The notes: generated by a model not told the origin, from the sequence alone. Counted from the first letter of the stretch, positions 1-8,742 are shown. The stretch: DNA of 64,000 bases from Anaerotignum lactatifermentans (GCF_016902535.1 NZ_JACSNY010000003.1:1-64000); one strand, 5' to 3'. Program-made: numbers and translations.

Positions 1-100
1 ACAAAGCAAAGTGGATGAAATGAACAAACGTCCCAGAAAATGTTTAAGGTATAGAACGCCTTATGAGATTTATTATTCAGAGGTGTTGCATTTAACTTGA
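1..100 (+). pseudogene. IS30-family transposase, C-terminal end (cut by window edge)
   Basis: Reading from base 2, the frame gives about 32 residues up to a TGA at 98-100. They include NKRPRKCLRYRTPYEIYY, which matches the conserved C-terminus of IS30-type DDE transposases (N-x-RPRK-x-L-x-TP-x-E). The rest of the gene lies left of the window, so whether the element is intact cannot be told. The sequence just after the stop (about 85-115, TTTAACTTGACAATTCAAG) is where the right terminal repeat should lie, but its partner is not visible. The marker is typed as pseudogene only because it is partial here. Confidence 0.75.
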
Positions 101-152
101 CAATTCAAGATTATAAAAAGCGGCGGGGAAAAAGGAAAGGAGAATTTCCTTC

Positions 153-203
153 TTGACATAGATAGATCATCTATCTATAATCATATATAGATAATCTACC
201 TAT
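153..203 (+). promoter_or_regulatory. padR promoter with two palindromic operators
   Basis: TTGACA (153-158), 17 bp, TATAAT (176-181) is a consensus promoter. Its spacer and -10 hold a perfect palindrome, ATAGATAGAT-C-ATCTATCTAT (158-178). A second related dyad, TAGAT-A-ATCTA (188-198), is centred 25 bp downstream, between the -10 and the ribosome site. PadR proteins are usually autorepressors that bind such dyads, so I infer autoregulation of the padR-SEDS operon. Confidence 0.75.
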
Positions 204-215
204 GGAGGTGAGCCT

Positions 216-554
216 ATGGCACAGGAAAAAAACGGGGCGCAGATCTCTCTGCTGCTGCTGAAACTGTTGGAAGAAAAGGATATGTACGGCTATGAAATGA
301 TCGAAACGCTGGCCAGCCGTTCGGAGGAGCTGTTCCGGCTGAAGGCGGGGACACTGTATCCTCTGCTGCACAATATGGAAAAAGAGGGCTGGGTGACGGC
401 TTATGAGGAGCCTGCAGATGGCAGGATGCGGAAGTATTACCGTCTGACGGAAGAAGGACATGCACAGCTGGCAGAACAGCGGGAAAAATGGGAGCGTTAC
501 GCCGGAACCATCGACCGGGTCCTGAAAGGAGGGGCTTGCTGTGCGGGAGTATGA
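216..554 (+). CDS. PadR-family transcriptional regulator
   Basis: This 112-residue winged-helix protein carries the PadR signature LLLKLLEEKDMYGYEMIETL near the N-terminus, followed by a LFRLKAGTLYPLLHNMEKEGWV wing region in two parts. It has the compact length of subfamily-2 PadR proteins, with a short C-terminal dimer helix. The ATG has GGAGGTG (204-210) five bases upstream. Its 3' end overlaps the next gene by 14 bases, so the two are co-translated. It probably represses its own operon through the twin dyads upstream. The inducer is unknown. Confidence 0.93.
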   Translation: MAQEKNGAQISLLLLKLLEEKDMYGYEMIETLASRSEELFRLKAGTLYPLLHNMEKEGWVTAYEEPADGRMRKYYRLTEEGHAQLAEQREKWERYAGTIDRVLKGGACCAGV

Positions 555-1905
555 CAAAAAAGAAGAACTTTCGGAAAAAATACTGGAATATCTGGACACC
601 GTCTGTGGGCAGATCCGATGGAAGGAAGCCAGAGCCGGCGTTCGGGAGGAAATGACCGACCATATTTTGAGCCAGAAGGAGGCTTTTCTGGCGGAAGGAA
701 AGGCGGAGCCGGAGGCGGACGCCATGGCGGTGGAGGAAATGGGGGACGGCCTGAGTGTCGGGCTGGAGCTGGACCGCATCCATAGGCCTCTGCCCCAGTG
801 GCAGCTGATGATCCCGGTGTTTCTGCTGCTGGCGGCGGGCGTGGTCTGCCGGGTATTTGTGGATGGAATGGCGCCCTTTTCTCTGTCGGTGCTTTTGCCG
901 GTGCTGGCGGCGGCCATTCTGTTTTTTGCCGGGTATTTTCTGGATTATACGGTGATTTTCCGCCGGAGCAAATGGATCGTGGCGGCGTCGGCCCTGATTT
1001 TGGCAGGGACGCTGATATTTGGGGAAAAGCATATCGGGCAGAGCTATGGCCGGGTTTTTTCTGTATTTTTTCAGATGTCCTATCTGGGCTTTCTGCTGCC
1101 GCTGGTACTGCTGGCGGTGCTGGCCCTTGTCAGAAAAAAAGGCGGCAGAGGATTTTGTCTGGCTATGCTGGCGGCAGGCGCGGGGATGCTTTATCTGATC
1201 CTCTGCGGCAGTCTTTCCTTTGTACTGCTCTTTGCCGTTGCCGCATGGGTCCTGCTGTGGATGGCGGTCCGCGCCGACTGGTTCGCTCTGGGAAAGGAGA
1301 AGGGACGGAAATGGTTCTTGCTTCTGACAGGGGCGGCGGTAATCCTGGGTGTGCTGTTCCTGCTGCTGCCGGGAAGGGCACGTCTGCTGTGGGCTGTGGG
1401 ACGGATGACGGGAGATGAGACGGGAAACGGATTCCTCTTTTCTCTGGTGGGCCGTTTTTGGCAGAACAGCCAATGGGTGGGTCATGGAACCTATCCCGAG
1501 GGAAACTGGGGACGCATCCTGATGGAAGTGACGGAGGAATTCGGGTACAGCCATGATATTCTGCTGGCGCAGTTGGCGTTTGTGCTGGGGAAAGCTGCTG
1601 TGGTGGCGGTGATGGCCATTTTCCTGTTTTTCTTCCTCTGGTCCATTCCCTTGATCCGGCGGCAGTCCAGTCTGCCCGGAAGGATGACGGCTGTTTGCAT
1701 CTGGCTGGTACTGCTTTTTGAAACGGCAGTGTTTTTCGTCTTTAATCTGGGATTTCTTCTGGTTTCCGCCACGGCGCTGCCGCTGGTGTCCTATGGAAAC
1801 ACGGCGCTGCTGCTGAACGCCTTTTTGATGGGGCTGCTGCTGTCTGTGTTCCGCCGGAGCAAAGAGGTGCGGGAATCCACCTTTTTCGCTGTTTCCCAGA
1901 AATAA
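541..1905 (+). CDS. SEDS (FtsW/RodA-like) membrane protein with N-terminal HAAS-type domain
   Basis: The protein has 454 residues from a GTG start, with AAAGGAGGGG just upstream. Residues ~1-75 are a soluble helical domain like the HAAS/DUF1700 domains encoded next to PadR genes. About ten hydrophobic segments follow. The C-terminal part (SATALPLVSYGNTALLLNAF, near residue 410-430) matches the FtsW/RodA signature (tG-x-LPf-SYGGss), with SYGN replacing SYGG. The earlier SHDILLAQLAFVLG matches the HTDFIF-x-x-x-x-E-x-G segment and keeps the aspartate. SEDS proteins polymerise glycan strands or flip wall precursors. Whether this divergent, regulator-linked member is catalytic is unclear. Confidence 0.72.
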   Translation: MREYDKKEELSEKILEYLDTVCGQIRWKEARAGVREEMTDHILSQKEAFLAEGKAEPEADAMAVEEMGDGLSVGLELDRIHRPLPQWQLMIPVFLLLAAGVVCRVFVDGMAPFSLSVLLPVLAAAILFFAGYFLDYTVIFRRSKWIVAASALILAGTLIFGEKHIGQSYGRVFSVFFQMSYLGFLLPLVLLAVLALVRKKGGRGFCLAMLAAGAGMLYLILCGSLSFVLLFAVAAWVLLWMAVRADWFALGKEKGRKWFLLLTGAAVILGVLFLLLPGRARLLWAVGRMTGDETGNGFLFSLVGRFWQNSQWVGHGTYPEGNWGRILMEVTEEFGYSHDILLAQLAFVLGKAAVVAVMAIFLFFFLWSIPLIRRQSSLPGRMTAVCIWLVLLFETAVFFVFNLGFLLVSATALPLVSYGNTALLLNAFLMGLLLSVFRRSKEVRESTFFAVSQK

Positions 1906-1955
1906 TAGAAGTATAGAGCCAAAGGAATGTGTTTTCAGAAAATCATTCCCGTAAA

Positions 1956-2000
1956 AAATATGGCTGGAATCCTTGTGCCGCAAGGATTCCAGCCATATTT
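1956..2000. terminator. Perfect 20-bp hairpin, bidirectional terminator (repeat family copy 1)
   Basis: AAATATGGCTGGAATCCTTG (1956-1975) pairs perfectly with 1981-2000 around a 5-base loop. Adjacent A and T runs serve both the plus-strand SEDS gene and the convergent minus-strand DUF58 gene. The preceding TTTCAGAAAATCATTCCCG recurs, modified, before other copies. Confidence 0.85.
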
Positions 2001-2005
2001 GCGTT

Positions 2006-2866
2006 CTATTTCATGATTTCATATACGGTTTCCAGCAAAGGTGCGTCCTCCGCTGTCCGCAGGAACAGGGCGTTCCGCCGGCGGCAAAATTCCTGCCAGC
2101 CTTTTTCCTGCTGTTCCAATGCCTTATGATAGGCCGCCAGTACCCCAGCGGTCATTTCCACATCCAGCGCCTGGCCGGTTTCGCTGTCCACAAGGCGGAT
2201 GGGGCCCTGCGCGGAGGGGGAAAGCTCCTCTTTGGAGAGGACCTGTACCAGGATCACCGTCTGTTTTTTCTCCTGAAGGAGTTTTATGGCGTCATCGGTT
2301 CTGCCTTCCGTCATAAAATCGGAAAAGATCAGAGAAACGCCTTTTTGCAGGGGGCCTGTCTCCCGGACGGCCCGGAACAGATCGGTGCCGCCTTCCGCCG
2401 TCAGCGGCTGGAGGAAACGCACAGCCTGTAAAAAACGGCTTTGCTGGGAAAGTCCGCCTTCTCTGGCGGAAAGCCCTTCCCGAAAAGCAAAGAGATGGAC
2501 CTGATCCCCGCCGCTCATTGCAAGATAGGCCACAGAGGCCGCCAGCGCCTTGGCCCGGAGGAATTTTTCCCCGGCCTCCATGGAGCGGCTGCAGTCCAGA
2601 AAAATATGAAAGGCCGCCTGCTTTTCCTCGAAATACTGCCGGATATAGAGCTTTTCAAACCGGGCGTAGCTGTTCCAGTCCGCCCGCCGCAGGTCGTCTC
2701 CCGGCAGATATTCCCGAAAGTCGGAAAATTCCAGAGAGGTGCCTTTGGTGGTGGAACGGCGGGCGCCGCTGTATCCGTCGGTACCCAGACGGGCCCGGAG
2801 CCTTTGCCCCAGATGTTCCAGTCTGGCCAGGTATTCTTTTGTCAAAAGGTCTTCTAATGTTCTCAT
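2006..2866 (-). CDS. DUF58 domain protein (MoxR partner)
   Basis: A 286-residue protein with the DUF58 hallmark GTSLEFSDFREYLPGDDLRR followed by DWNSYARFEKLYIRQY (residues ~40-75). A von Willebrand A-like fold follows, with the degenerate MIDAS motif DCSRSM. It has no membrane segments, unlike longer DUF58 proteins, so it is the short soluble type. Its start codon directly follows the MoxR stop with no gap, a translationally coupled pair. MoxR/DUF58 pairs are chaperone-like AAA systems that help assemble or insert partner proteins. The substrate cannot be told from this locus. Confidence 0.9.
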   Translation of the reverse strand: MRTLEDLLTKEYLARLEHLGQRLRARLGTDGYSGARRSTTKGTSLEFSDFREYLPGDDLRRADWNSYARFEKLYIRQYFEEKQAAFHIFLDCSRSMEAGEKFLRAKALAASVAYLAMSGGDQVHLFAFREGLSAREGGLSQQSRFLQAVRFLQPLTAEGGTDLFRAVRETGPLQKGVSLIFSDFMTEGRTDDAIKLLQEKKQTVILVQVLSKEELSPSAQGPIRLVDSETGQALDVEMTAGVLAAYHKALEQQEKGWQEFCRRRNALFLRTAEDAPLLETVYEIMK

Positions 2867-3829
2867 TTACCACAACGCCTCGATAATTTCGTCTGTCGTT
2901 TTTCCTTCCGCCATGCCTTCAAAGTTCAAAAGCAGTCTGTGGCGCAGGGCCGGTTTGGCCGCCTGCTTCACGTCCTCATAGGATACATTGTACCGTCCGT
3001 CCAGAAGGGCAAAGACACGGGCTGTTTTCAAAATGGCCTGGGCCGCTCTGGGGCTGGCGCCGTAGCGCACATACTGCCGCACTTCCTCCGGCGCGTTGGC
3101 GTATTCCGGATGGGTTTTCATAACGATTTCCATGATGTAGTCGGCAACGGCCTCCGCCACAGGCACCTCCGCCGCTACGGTCCGCATCCGCAGCAGAGTT
3201 TCGCCGTCGCAGACACAGCGCGGTTCCTCCTGGTTCAGGGCGGTGGTCGTCAATACAATGTCCCGCAGTTCTTCCTTGGTAGGGAAGGGCACGTTTACCT
3301 GAAACAGGAAACGGTCCATCTGGGCTTCCGGCAGAGGATAGGTGCCTTCGCTTTCCAGAGGGTTCTGGGTAGCCAGCACGAAAAAGGGCTCCGGCAGAGC
3401 GTAGGTCTCCCGGCCGCCGGTTACGGTATGCTCCTGCATGGCCTCCAGCAGGGCGGACTGTGTTTTCGGGGTGGCACGGTTGATTTCGTCGGCCAGCACC
3501 AGATTGGCGAAGATGGGTCCTTTCTGGAAGCGGATGGCCTTACTTCCGTCGGCCTCTTCCGTCAGGACGCCGGTGCCGGTGACGTCAGCGGGCATCAGGT
3601 CCGGCGTAAACTGGATTCTGGAAAATTCCAGATCCATGACTTTGCCGATGGTCTTGACCAGCTGGGTTTTGCCCAGTCCCGGCAGACCCTCCAGCAAAAT
3701 ATTGCCGCCGGCGGTCATGGCCGTCAGTACCAGACGGATCAGCTCTTTCTGGCCGATGATGGCCTTGCCGATCTCCTGTTCTATCTTTGTGAAGGTCTGC
3801 GCAAAGGCGCGGATCTCTTTTTCTTCCAT
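2867..3829 (-). CDS. MoxR-family AAA+ ATPase
   Basis: The protein has 320 residues: Walker A GLPGLGKT (48-55), Walker B LVLADEINRA (about 112), sensor 1 FVLATQNPLESEGTYPLPEA, and a C-terminal lid with GASPRAAQAIL. I chose the ATG at 3829 because GGGAGG lies eight bases upstream; an in-frame ATG further upstream (3886) lacks a site. It hydrolyses ATP in a hexamer and works with the DUF58 protein encoded immediately downstream. Confidence 0.93.
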   Translation of the reverse strand: MEEKEIRAFAQTFTKIEQEIGKAIIGQKELIRLVLTAMTAGGNILLEGLPGLGKTQLVKTIGKVMDLEFSRIQFTPDLMPADVTGTGVLTEEADGSKAIRFQKGPIFANLVLADEINRATPKTQSALLEAMQEHTVTGGRETYALPEPFFVLATQNPLESEGTYPLPEAQMDRFLFQVNVPFPTKEELRDIVLTTTALNQEEPRCVCDGETLLRMRTVAAEVPVAEAVADYIMEIVMKTHPEYANAPEEVRQYVRYGASPRAAQAILKTARVFALLDGRYNVSYEDVKQAAKPALRHRLLLNFEGMAEGKTTDEIIEALW

Positions 3830-3887
3830 ATAAGGTTCCTCCCATTCTGTTGTTGTACTCTTTCCAGGAAAAACTGGGTTTTCCATT

Positions 3888-3917
3888 ATTATACGGCCTT
3901 TTTTTGGCCAGCGTCAA
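3888..3917 (-). promoter_or_regulatory. Promoter of moxR-DUF58 operon
   Basis: On the minus strand, TTGACG (3917-3912), an 18-bp spacer and TATAAT (3893-3888). The spacer holds a short inverted repeat, GGCC-A7-GGCC. It is followed by the moxR ribosome site. Confidence 0.75.
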
Positions 3918-4061
3918 TGAATGGGAGCAAATGTAAAAGTTTTGGCGGAAAATATTCGCCTTTTCTTAATAAAATCTATATAAAATTTTTCCTTCCCAAT
4001 TTCCCGGAAACATAGTATGATTAGTTTTAGGTGAAATCTGATTTCAAGGGGTGCAGAAAAA

Positions 4062-5309
4062 GTGAGAAAGTTTCGAATGAAAAAGACAGACAGGCTGTTT
4101 TTTAAGATCGCCTGTTATATTTTTGGCGTACTGGCGGCAGTGGTGCTGTTTGAAAAGGTCATAGGGAACCTGCCCAGCATTACCAGTGCCATTCATACGT
4201 TCCTGCGAGTGACCCAGACCCTGTGCCTGCCGTTTCTCATTGGTTTTATGATTGCTTACGTTATGAATCCTTTCGTGTATTTCTTTGAGCGTCATACCAT
4301 GAAAAAAGAGAACTTTTTTTCGCATCATCCCAAGGTTACAAGGACGCTGGCGATCCTTCTGATCTATACCATTGTCATCGGGGGCATTGTATGGATCGCC
4401 ATTTATCTGGTGCCCGAGATCAAAACCTCGGTTATCACCTTCGCCACCCAGCTGCCTGCCTATACGGCGACGCTGAATGATAAGATCGATGAATTCTTTC
4501 TGCAGATTGATTTTATCAGCGGCGAAAATGTCAATAATGTCATCAACCGTCTGCTGACCCCCCTGAACGAAATGTTCCAGGATGTGCCAACGCTGGCGGA
4601 GAGGGTGGACCTGGCGGCGCTGACTACGACCATCATCGGCAACGTGTTTACGGTGGGCCGCGCGGCTTTCAATATCATTATGGGGATTTTTATCGCCTTT
4701 TATATGCTGTTTGATAAGGAAGGGTTTTCCAGACAGATCAAAAAGACGGTTCTTGCCCTGTTTTCGGAGCGCAGAGCCCAGCGGATTTATTACAACGCCG
4801 GGAGAATCCACAATATTTTCCAGAATTTCATCATCGGCAAGGCGCTGGATTCTTTGATTATCGGTATCCTTGCCTTTATCGGGCTGAATCTGATCCACGC
4901 GCCGCTGGTGCTGGTACTGAGCCTGATTATCGGGGTCACCAATATGATCCCCTACTTTGGTCCATTTTTGGGCGGGATTCCTTCCGTCATCATTACACTG
5001 CTTATCAGCCCCATTGACGCCATCTGGGTTGGTCTGTTTATTCTGGCGCTGCAGCAGTTTGACGGAAATTTCCTGGGGCCCAAAATCCTTGGAAATTCGC
5101 TGGACATCAGTCCACTTTGGATCATCCTTGCCGTCATTGTCGGCGGCGCGCTGATGGGGCCTTTAGGCATGTTTATCGGGGTGCCTATTTTTGCCACCAT
5201 CAAAATGTTCTGCCAGGAGTTTATCGACTGGAAATACAGGAAAAAATATCAGGACCAGGACCCCATGGAGACCCCTTCTGTGGAGGAACCCTCGTCCCAG
5301 ACAGAATGA
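4062..5309 (+). CDS. AI-2E family transporter (TqsA/YdiK-like permease)
   Basis: A 415-residue membrane protein with about eight hydrophobic segments. Three flank the N-terminus, then comes a large extracytoplasmic helical stretch (residues ~115-195), then five C-terminal segments. The family signature GVTNMIPYFGPFLGGIPSVII followed by ALQQFDGNFLGPKILG is present in two parts. Members export autoinducer-2, sodium/proton-coupled solutes or unknown metabolites, so the substrate cannot be assigned. The GTG start is supported by AAGGGGTG (4046-4053); an ATG at 4077 is the alternative. The acidic tail is unremarkable. Confidence 0.9.
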   Translation: MRKFRMKKTDRLFFKIACYIFGVLAAVVLFEKVIGNLPSITSAIHTFLRVTQTLCLPFLIGFMIAYVMNPFVYFFERHTMKKENFFSHHPKVTRTLAILLIYTIVIGGIVWIAIYLVPEIKTSVITFATQLPAYTATLNDKIDEFFLQIDFISGENVNNVINRLLTPLNEMFQDVPTLAERVDLAALTTTIIGNVFTVGRAAFNIIMGIFIAFYMLFDKEGFSRQIKKTVLALFSERRAQRIYYNAGRIHNIFQNFIIGKALDSLIIGILAFIGLNLIHAPLVLVLSLIIGVTNMIPYFGPFLGGIPSVIITLLISPIDAIWVGLFILALQQFDGNFLGPKILGNSLDISPLWIILAVIVGGALMGPLGMFIGVPIFATIKMFCQEFIDWKYRKKYQDQDPMETPSVEEPSSQTE

Positions 5310-5380
5310 TGTATATAAAACTTTCGGGCGAAAAAGTTTTCTGTTTTTGTCCGGAAGTTTTTTTCAACAGGAGGTATTTT

Positions 5381-6256
5381 ATGCTGACAAAAAAAATAAA
5401 TGGTTATTTTTTGCTGGTATTCCTTTATTTTCTTGGAGTATCCTTTTTCCTGTCGCCGATTCTGGGGAAAATCTTTCCCTCTGGGGCCGTGGCGACCATT
5501 ATCATGCAGTTTCTGATCTTTTTGCCGCTGTTATTTTTTTATTTTTACCGGTATCCCGTTTCTCCGAAAGAAACGCTGTCCCTGCGGCCTATCCGGGTGG
5601 CGGATCTGCTTCTTTGCCTGGGCGTGAGTTTATGCGCTATGCCCTTTGTATCCATGATCGTGTTGATTACTTCTGTATTGCAGACCAATCTGGCAGAGGC
5701 GTCCCTGGAATCCATGATGGGCAGTAATTTCTTTCTGGTGCTGTTTTTGACCGCCATACAGCCGGCGGTATTTGAGGAGCTGCTGTTCCGCGGTGTGGGC
5801 TACCGGGCTTATGGCTGTCTGGGAGAAAAGAAGGCCATTCTGGCCAGCGCCTTTTTGTTCGCTCTGCTGCATATGAATCTTCAGCAGGCCGCCTATGCCT
5901 TTGTGCTGGGGGTGCTGTTTGCCTTTCTGGTGGGCCGCACCGGTTCCATTCTGGCTTCGGTGATCCCGCACTTCTTTATCAATGCCTCCAACTGGGCGGC
6001 GATGTTCCTTTCTCCCGCGGAGTCTGCCGCACCGGCGGTGGAATACACCTTTGGCCAGCAGGTTCTGGGGGTAGGCATCCAGTGTCTGGTGGCGCTGCCG
6101 TTTTTGGTGGGGCTGCTGTGGCTGTTTATGAGAAGAAACCCCAAAAGCCGGTATGAGATGACAGCGCTGGAGGGGGAGCGGTTCTTTACCCCCGCCATCT
6201 GGGTCATTATCGCTATTTTTGCGGGTATGTGCGTGTTTACCATGGGGATTCGCTGA
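5381..6256 (+). CDS. CPBP-family intramembrane glutamic endopeptidase
   Basis: The protein has 291 residues and about eight membrane segments. Abi/CPBP motifs are in order: EELLFR (132-137), the FALLHMN histidine (~164) and HFFINASN (~197-204), which form the glutamate-histidine active site of Rce1-like proteases. The ATG at 5381 follows CAGGAGG at a good distance; the frame is open upstream but has no ribosome site there. In Firmicutes these proteins process prenylated or small peptides, bacteriocin-related products or membrane stress regulators. The natural substrate is unknown. It probably shares a transcript with the AI-2E gene. Confidence 0.92.
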   Translation: MLTKKINGYFLLVFLYFLGVSFFLSPILGKIFPSGAVATIIMQFLIFLPLLFFYFYRYPVSPKETLSLRPIRVADLLLCLGVSLCAMPFVSMIVLITSVLQTNLAEASLESMMGSNFFLVLFLTAIQPAVFEELLFRGVGYRAYGCLGEKKAILASAFLFALLHMNLQQAAYAFVLGVLFAFLVGRTGSILASVIPHFFINASNWAAMFLSPAESAAPAVEYTFGQQVLGVGIQCLVALPFLVGLLWLFMRRNPKSRYEMTALEGERFFTPAIWVIIAIFAGMCVFTMGIR

Positions 6257-6264
6257 TTTTTTTG

Positions 6265-6304
6265 CGCCCGTCTTCCTTTCGAGGAGGACCGGGCGTATTT
6301 TTTT
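6265..6304 (+). terminator. Rho-independent terminator after CPBP protease gene
   Basis: A GC-rich stem (CGCCCG...CGGGCG with an inner CTTCC/GGAGG pairing) is followed by a run of seven T residues. Confidence 0.8.
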
Positions 6305-6350
6305 AGGAGGAGAAGCTGATTCTTTTCCTGAGCTCTGTGGGCCGGAAGTC

Positions 6351-6379
6351 TTGAGCATTTGCGGAAATTATGCTATACT
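6351..6379 (+). promoter_or_regulatory. Promoter of the gdpP-rplI-dnaB operon
   Basis: TTGAGC (6351-6356), 17 bp, TATACT (6374-6379), about 40 bases before the GTG of the first gene of the operon. Confidence 0.75.
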
Positions 6380-6420
6380 AGATAATCAGCAAAGAAATCA
6401 CCAATGGAGGAGGCGGTTTT

Positions 6421-6723
6421 GTGTCGGAAAAAGAGTTTGATATTGCAAGAAGCGTCCATATGACGGAAGGACTTCAATGTCAAATGCTGACGCTGCTGTC
6501 AGGTTTTTATGAGGCAATGCATAAAAACGCGTCAAAGGCGGAAAAAACAGAGCTTCTGGCGGATCTGGAAACGGCGCTGTATCTGATGGGCCAGCGGCTG
6601 GGGATCTCACCGGAAACACTGGACAGAAAGGCGGCGGCCAATGTGCGGCTGAGCCTTCTGCAGGAGGAGAAGAGCCTTTGGCGGGAAGATCTTCTGGAGG
6701 TGCTGCGCCGTCTGGAAAAATAA
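6421..6723 (+). CDS. Small helical protein of unknown function, first gene of gdpP operon
   Basis: A 100-residue soluble, charged and predicted all-helical protein from a GTG start, with GGAGGAGG (6406-6413) seven bases upstream. There is no signal peptide or membrane segment and I recognise no family. It is 31 bases upstream of gdpP under a shared promoter, so it may belong to the c-di-AMP or replication block, but that is only positional inference. Confidence 0.75.
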   Translation: MSEKEFDIARSVHMTEGLQCQMLTLLSGFYEAMHKNASKAEKTELLADLETALYLMGQRLGISPETLDRKAAANVRLSLLQEEKSLWREDLLEVLRRLEK

Positions 6724-6754
6724 GGCGGCACGGAATTTGTCATGGAGGCAATCA

Positions 6755-8740
6755 ATGGAGAAGAATAATATGAAACAAAATCATGACGGCGGCAGTCGGA
6801 TTCTGGACGCGGCGGTGGCAGTCATTGTGGTGATCCTGGGCCTGATTGTGGATGTCAGAATTGGCGTCGGGGTGCTGGCTGGGGTGCTGGTAGGCGTTTT
6901 TGTGCGGCCGGTGCTCAAGGAGATGTTCTCCACAGGCAGTGAGGTCAGCCAGCAGGAAAACCGCTTTCTGGATACCAGTATTCTGCGGGAGAATTTTTCC
7001 ATTCCCCAGAATCTGCCGATCCCTTACGCGGTGCTGGATGTCCGGGGCAGAGTGATGATGTATAATGAGCCTTTCGCGGCGGTATTCCCCCATGGGGAGG
7101 ACGCGAAGCCTGTCATCGACCAGCTGCTGAAAACCAGCGGCGCCGGCGAGCCCTGTCTGGTGACGGTAGGCGAAAAACGCTTTACGGCGGCCTTGAATCA
7201 CTGCGATGTGCTGGATCAAAGCGGCGCGGTAGGCGCGGTGCTGACCCTGATTATGGTAGACAGTACCAGAACCTGCCAGCTGGAAAAACAGCTGGAGGAG
7301 CAGGAGACCGTAGTAGGTATGATCCTGCTGGATAATTATGATGATGTGGTGGACAGCGTCGATGAGGACCGTCTGCCGGTATTGTCGGCCCTGATCGACC
7401 GGAAATTCAATCAGCTGGCGGCGGCGGCTGACGGCGTCATCAAAAAGCTGGAAAAGGACCGCTATATCTTCCTGCTGTCCAAGGGCAGTCTGGAGCGGTT
7501 CCAGGAAAAGAAATTCGAGCCTTTTAATGAGATCAAGGAGATTTCTGTGGGCCAGCAGATTCCCGTGACATTGAGCATGGGCATCGGTCTGGGCGGCGGT
7601 TCTTTGGAGGCGGCCATGCAGAACGCTAAGGCGGCCATGGATCTGGCTCTGGGCCGGGGCGGCGATCAGGTGCTCATCAAGGATGGGGAAAAATATCTGT
7701 TCTTTGGCGGAAAAAGCGGGGAAATCCACCGCAACGCCAGAATCCGTGCCAGAGTGAAGGCGGACGCTTTGTTCGAGCTGATGCGGGACGCCTCCGATAT
7801 TCTGGTTATGGGCCATAAACAGGCGGATCTGGACAGCCTGGGTTCCTGCATGGGCGTCTACGCCATGGCAAAGAGCATTGGCAAAAAGTGCAATATCGTC
7901 ATGGATAAGGTCAGCGTGGGCGTAAAACGGCTCTGCGATCAGATGGCGCAGAATGAAAAGTATAACGGCCTGATCGTCAATGGAGCGGAAGCCATGCGCC
8001 TGCTCAATGACAAGACGCTGGTGATTGTGGTGGATACCCACCGGGAATCTATGGTAGACAGCCGTCAGATTGTTATGGCGGCCAAAAAGATCGTAGTTTT
8101 CGACCACCACAGAAAGAGCACGGATTTCATCGACCAGGCGGTGCTGATTTATCATGAGCCCTATGCCTCTTCCACGGCGGAGCTCATTACGGAAATGATC
8201 CAGCATATGGACAAAAAGGTAAAGCTGACCAGCATCGAAGCGGACGCTTTGCTGGCGGGCATTACGGTGGATACGAAAAACTTCTGCGTCAAGACGGGGG
8301 CCATGACCTTTGAGGCGGCGGCCTTCCTGCGCAGAAACGGCGCTGACAGCATCCGTGTCAGACTGCTGTTCCAAAACGATATGGACGCGTATAAGGCGAA
8401 AGCCACGGCGGTGCGGGACGCGGAACTGTTCCGGGGGAACATGGCCATTTCTGTCTGCCCTTCCGAGGTGGAAAATTCCAGTCTGACGGCGGCGCAGGCG
8501 GCGGACGATCTGATGAACGTAACAGGGATACAGGCCTCCTTTGTCTGCTGCAAGGTGGAGAATATGGTCTATATCAGCGCCAGAAGCTTTGGCGATATCA
8601 ATGTACAGAGAATTATGGAAAAACTGGGCGGCGGCGGCCATCTGACCGTAGCCGGGGCGCAGCTGTCTGACTGCACCACGGAGGAAGCGAAGGAGAAGAT
8701 CCGCACCGCCATTGAGGAATATTTGGAGGAGGAAGCGTAA
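6755..8740 (+). CDS. gdpP: GdpP-type cyclic-di-AMP phosphodiesterase
   Basis: The 661-residue protein has two N-terminal membrane segments (about 12-50), a PAS-like domain (about 75-170), a degenerate GGDEF domain (about 185-310), then DHH and DHHA1 domains. Visible motifs are GHKQADLDSLGS, VVDTHR, VFDHHRKS (DHH at 450-452) and GGGGHLTVAGAQL near 624. It hydrolyses c-di-AMP to pApA at the membrane, tuning potassium homeostasis and wall stress. I chose ATG 6755 because GGAGG lies six bases before it; a TTG six codons upstream overlaps no site. The gdpP-rplI-dnaB order is classical in Firmicutes. Confidence 0.95.
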   Translation: MEKNNMKQNHDGGSRILDAAVAVIVVILGLIVDVRIGVGVLAGVLVGVFVRPVLKEMFSTGSEVSQQENRFLDTSILRENFSIPQNLPIPYAVLDVRGRVMMYNEPFAAVFPHGEDAKPVIDQLLKTSGAGEPCLVTVGEKRFTAALNHCDVLDQSGAVGAVLTLIMVDSTRTCQLEKQLEEQETVVGMILLDNYDDVVDSVDEDRLPVLSALIDRKFNQLAAAADGVIKKLEKDRYIFLLSKGSLERFQEKKFEPFNEIKEISVGQQIPVTLSMGIGLGGGSLEAAMQNAKAAMDLALGRGGDQVLIKDGEKYLFFGGKSGEIHRNARIRARVKADALFELMRDASDILVMGHKQADLDSLGSCMGVYAMAKSIGKKCNIVMDKVSVGVKRLCDQMAQNEKYNGLIVNGAEAMRLLNDKTLVIVVDTHRESMVDSRQIVMAAKKIVVFDHHRKSTDFIDQAVLIYHEPYASSTAELITEMIQHMDKKVKLTSIEADALLAGITVDTKNFCVKTGAMTFEAAAFLRRNGADSIRVRLLFQNDMDAYKAKATAVRDAELFRGNMAISVCPSEVENSSLTAAQAADDLMNVTGIQASFVCCKVENMVYISARSFGDINVQRIMEKLGGGGHLTVAGAQLSDCTTEEAKEKIRTAIEEYLEEEA

Positions 8741-8742
8741 TT

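Noticed and set aside
6752-8641. Long minus-strand open frame (629 codons) opposite gdpP
   Set aside because: It lies exactly antisense to gdpP, is rich in His/Arg/Gln as expected from reversed GC-rich codons, and has no ribosome site or family motif. Similar antisense frames opposite padR-SEDS (214-1983), rnjA, lon and the surface genes were dropped for the same reason.
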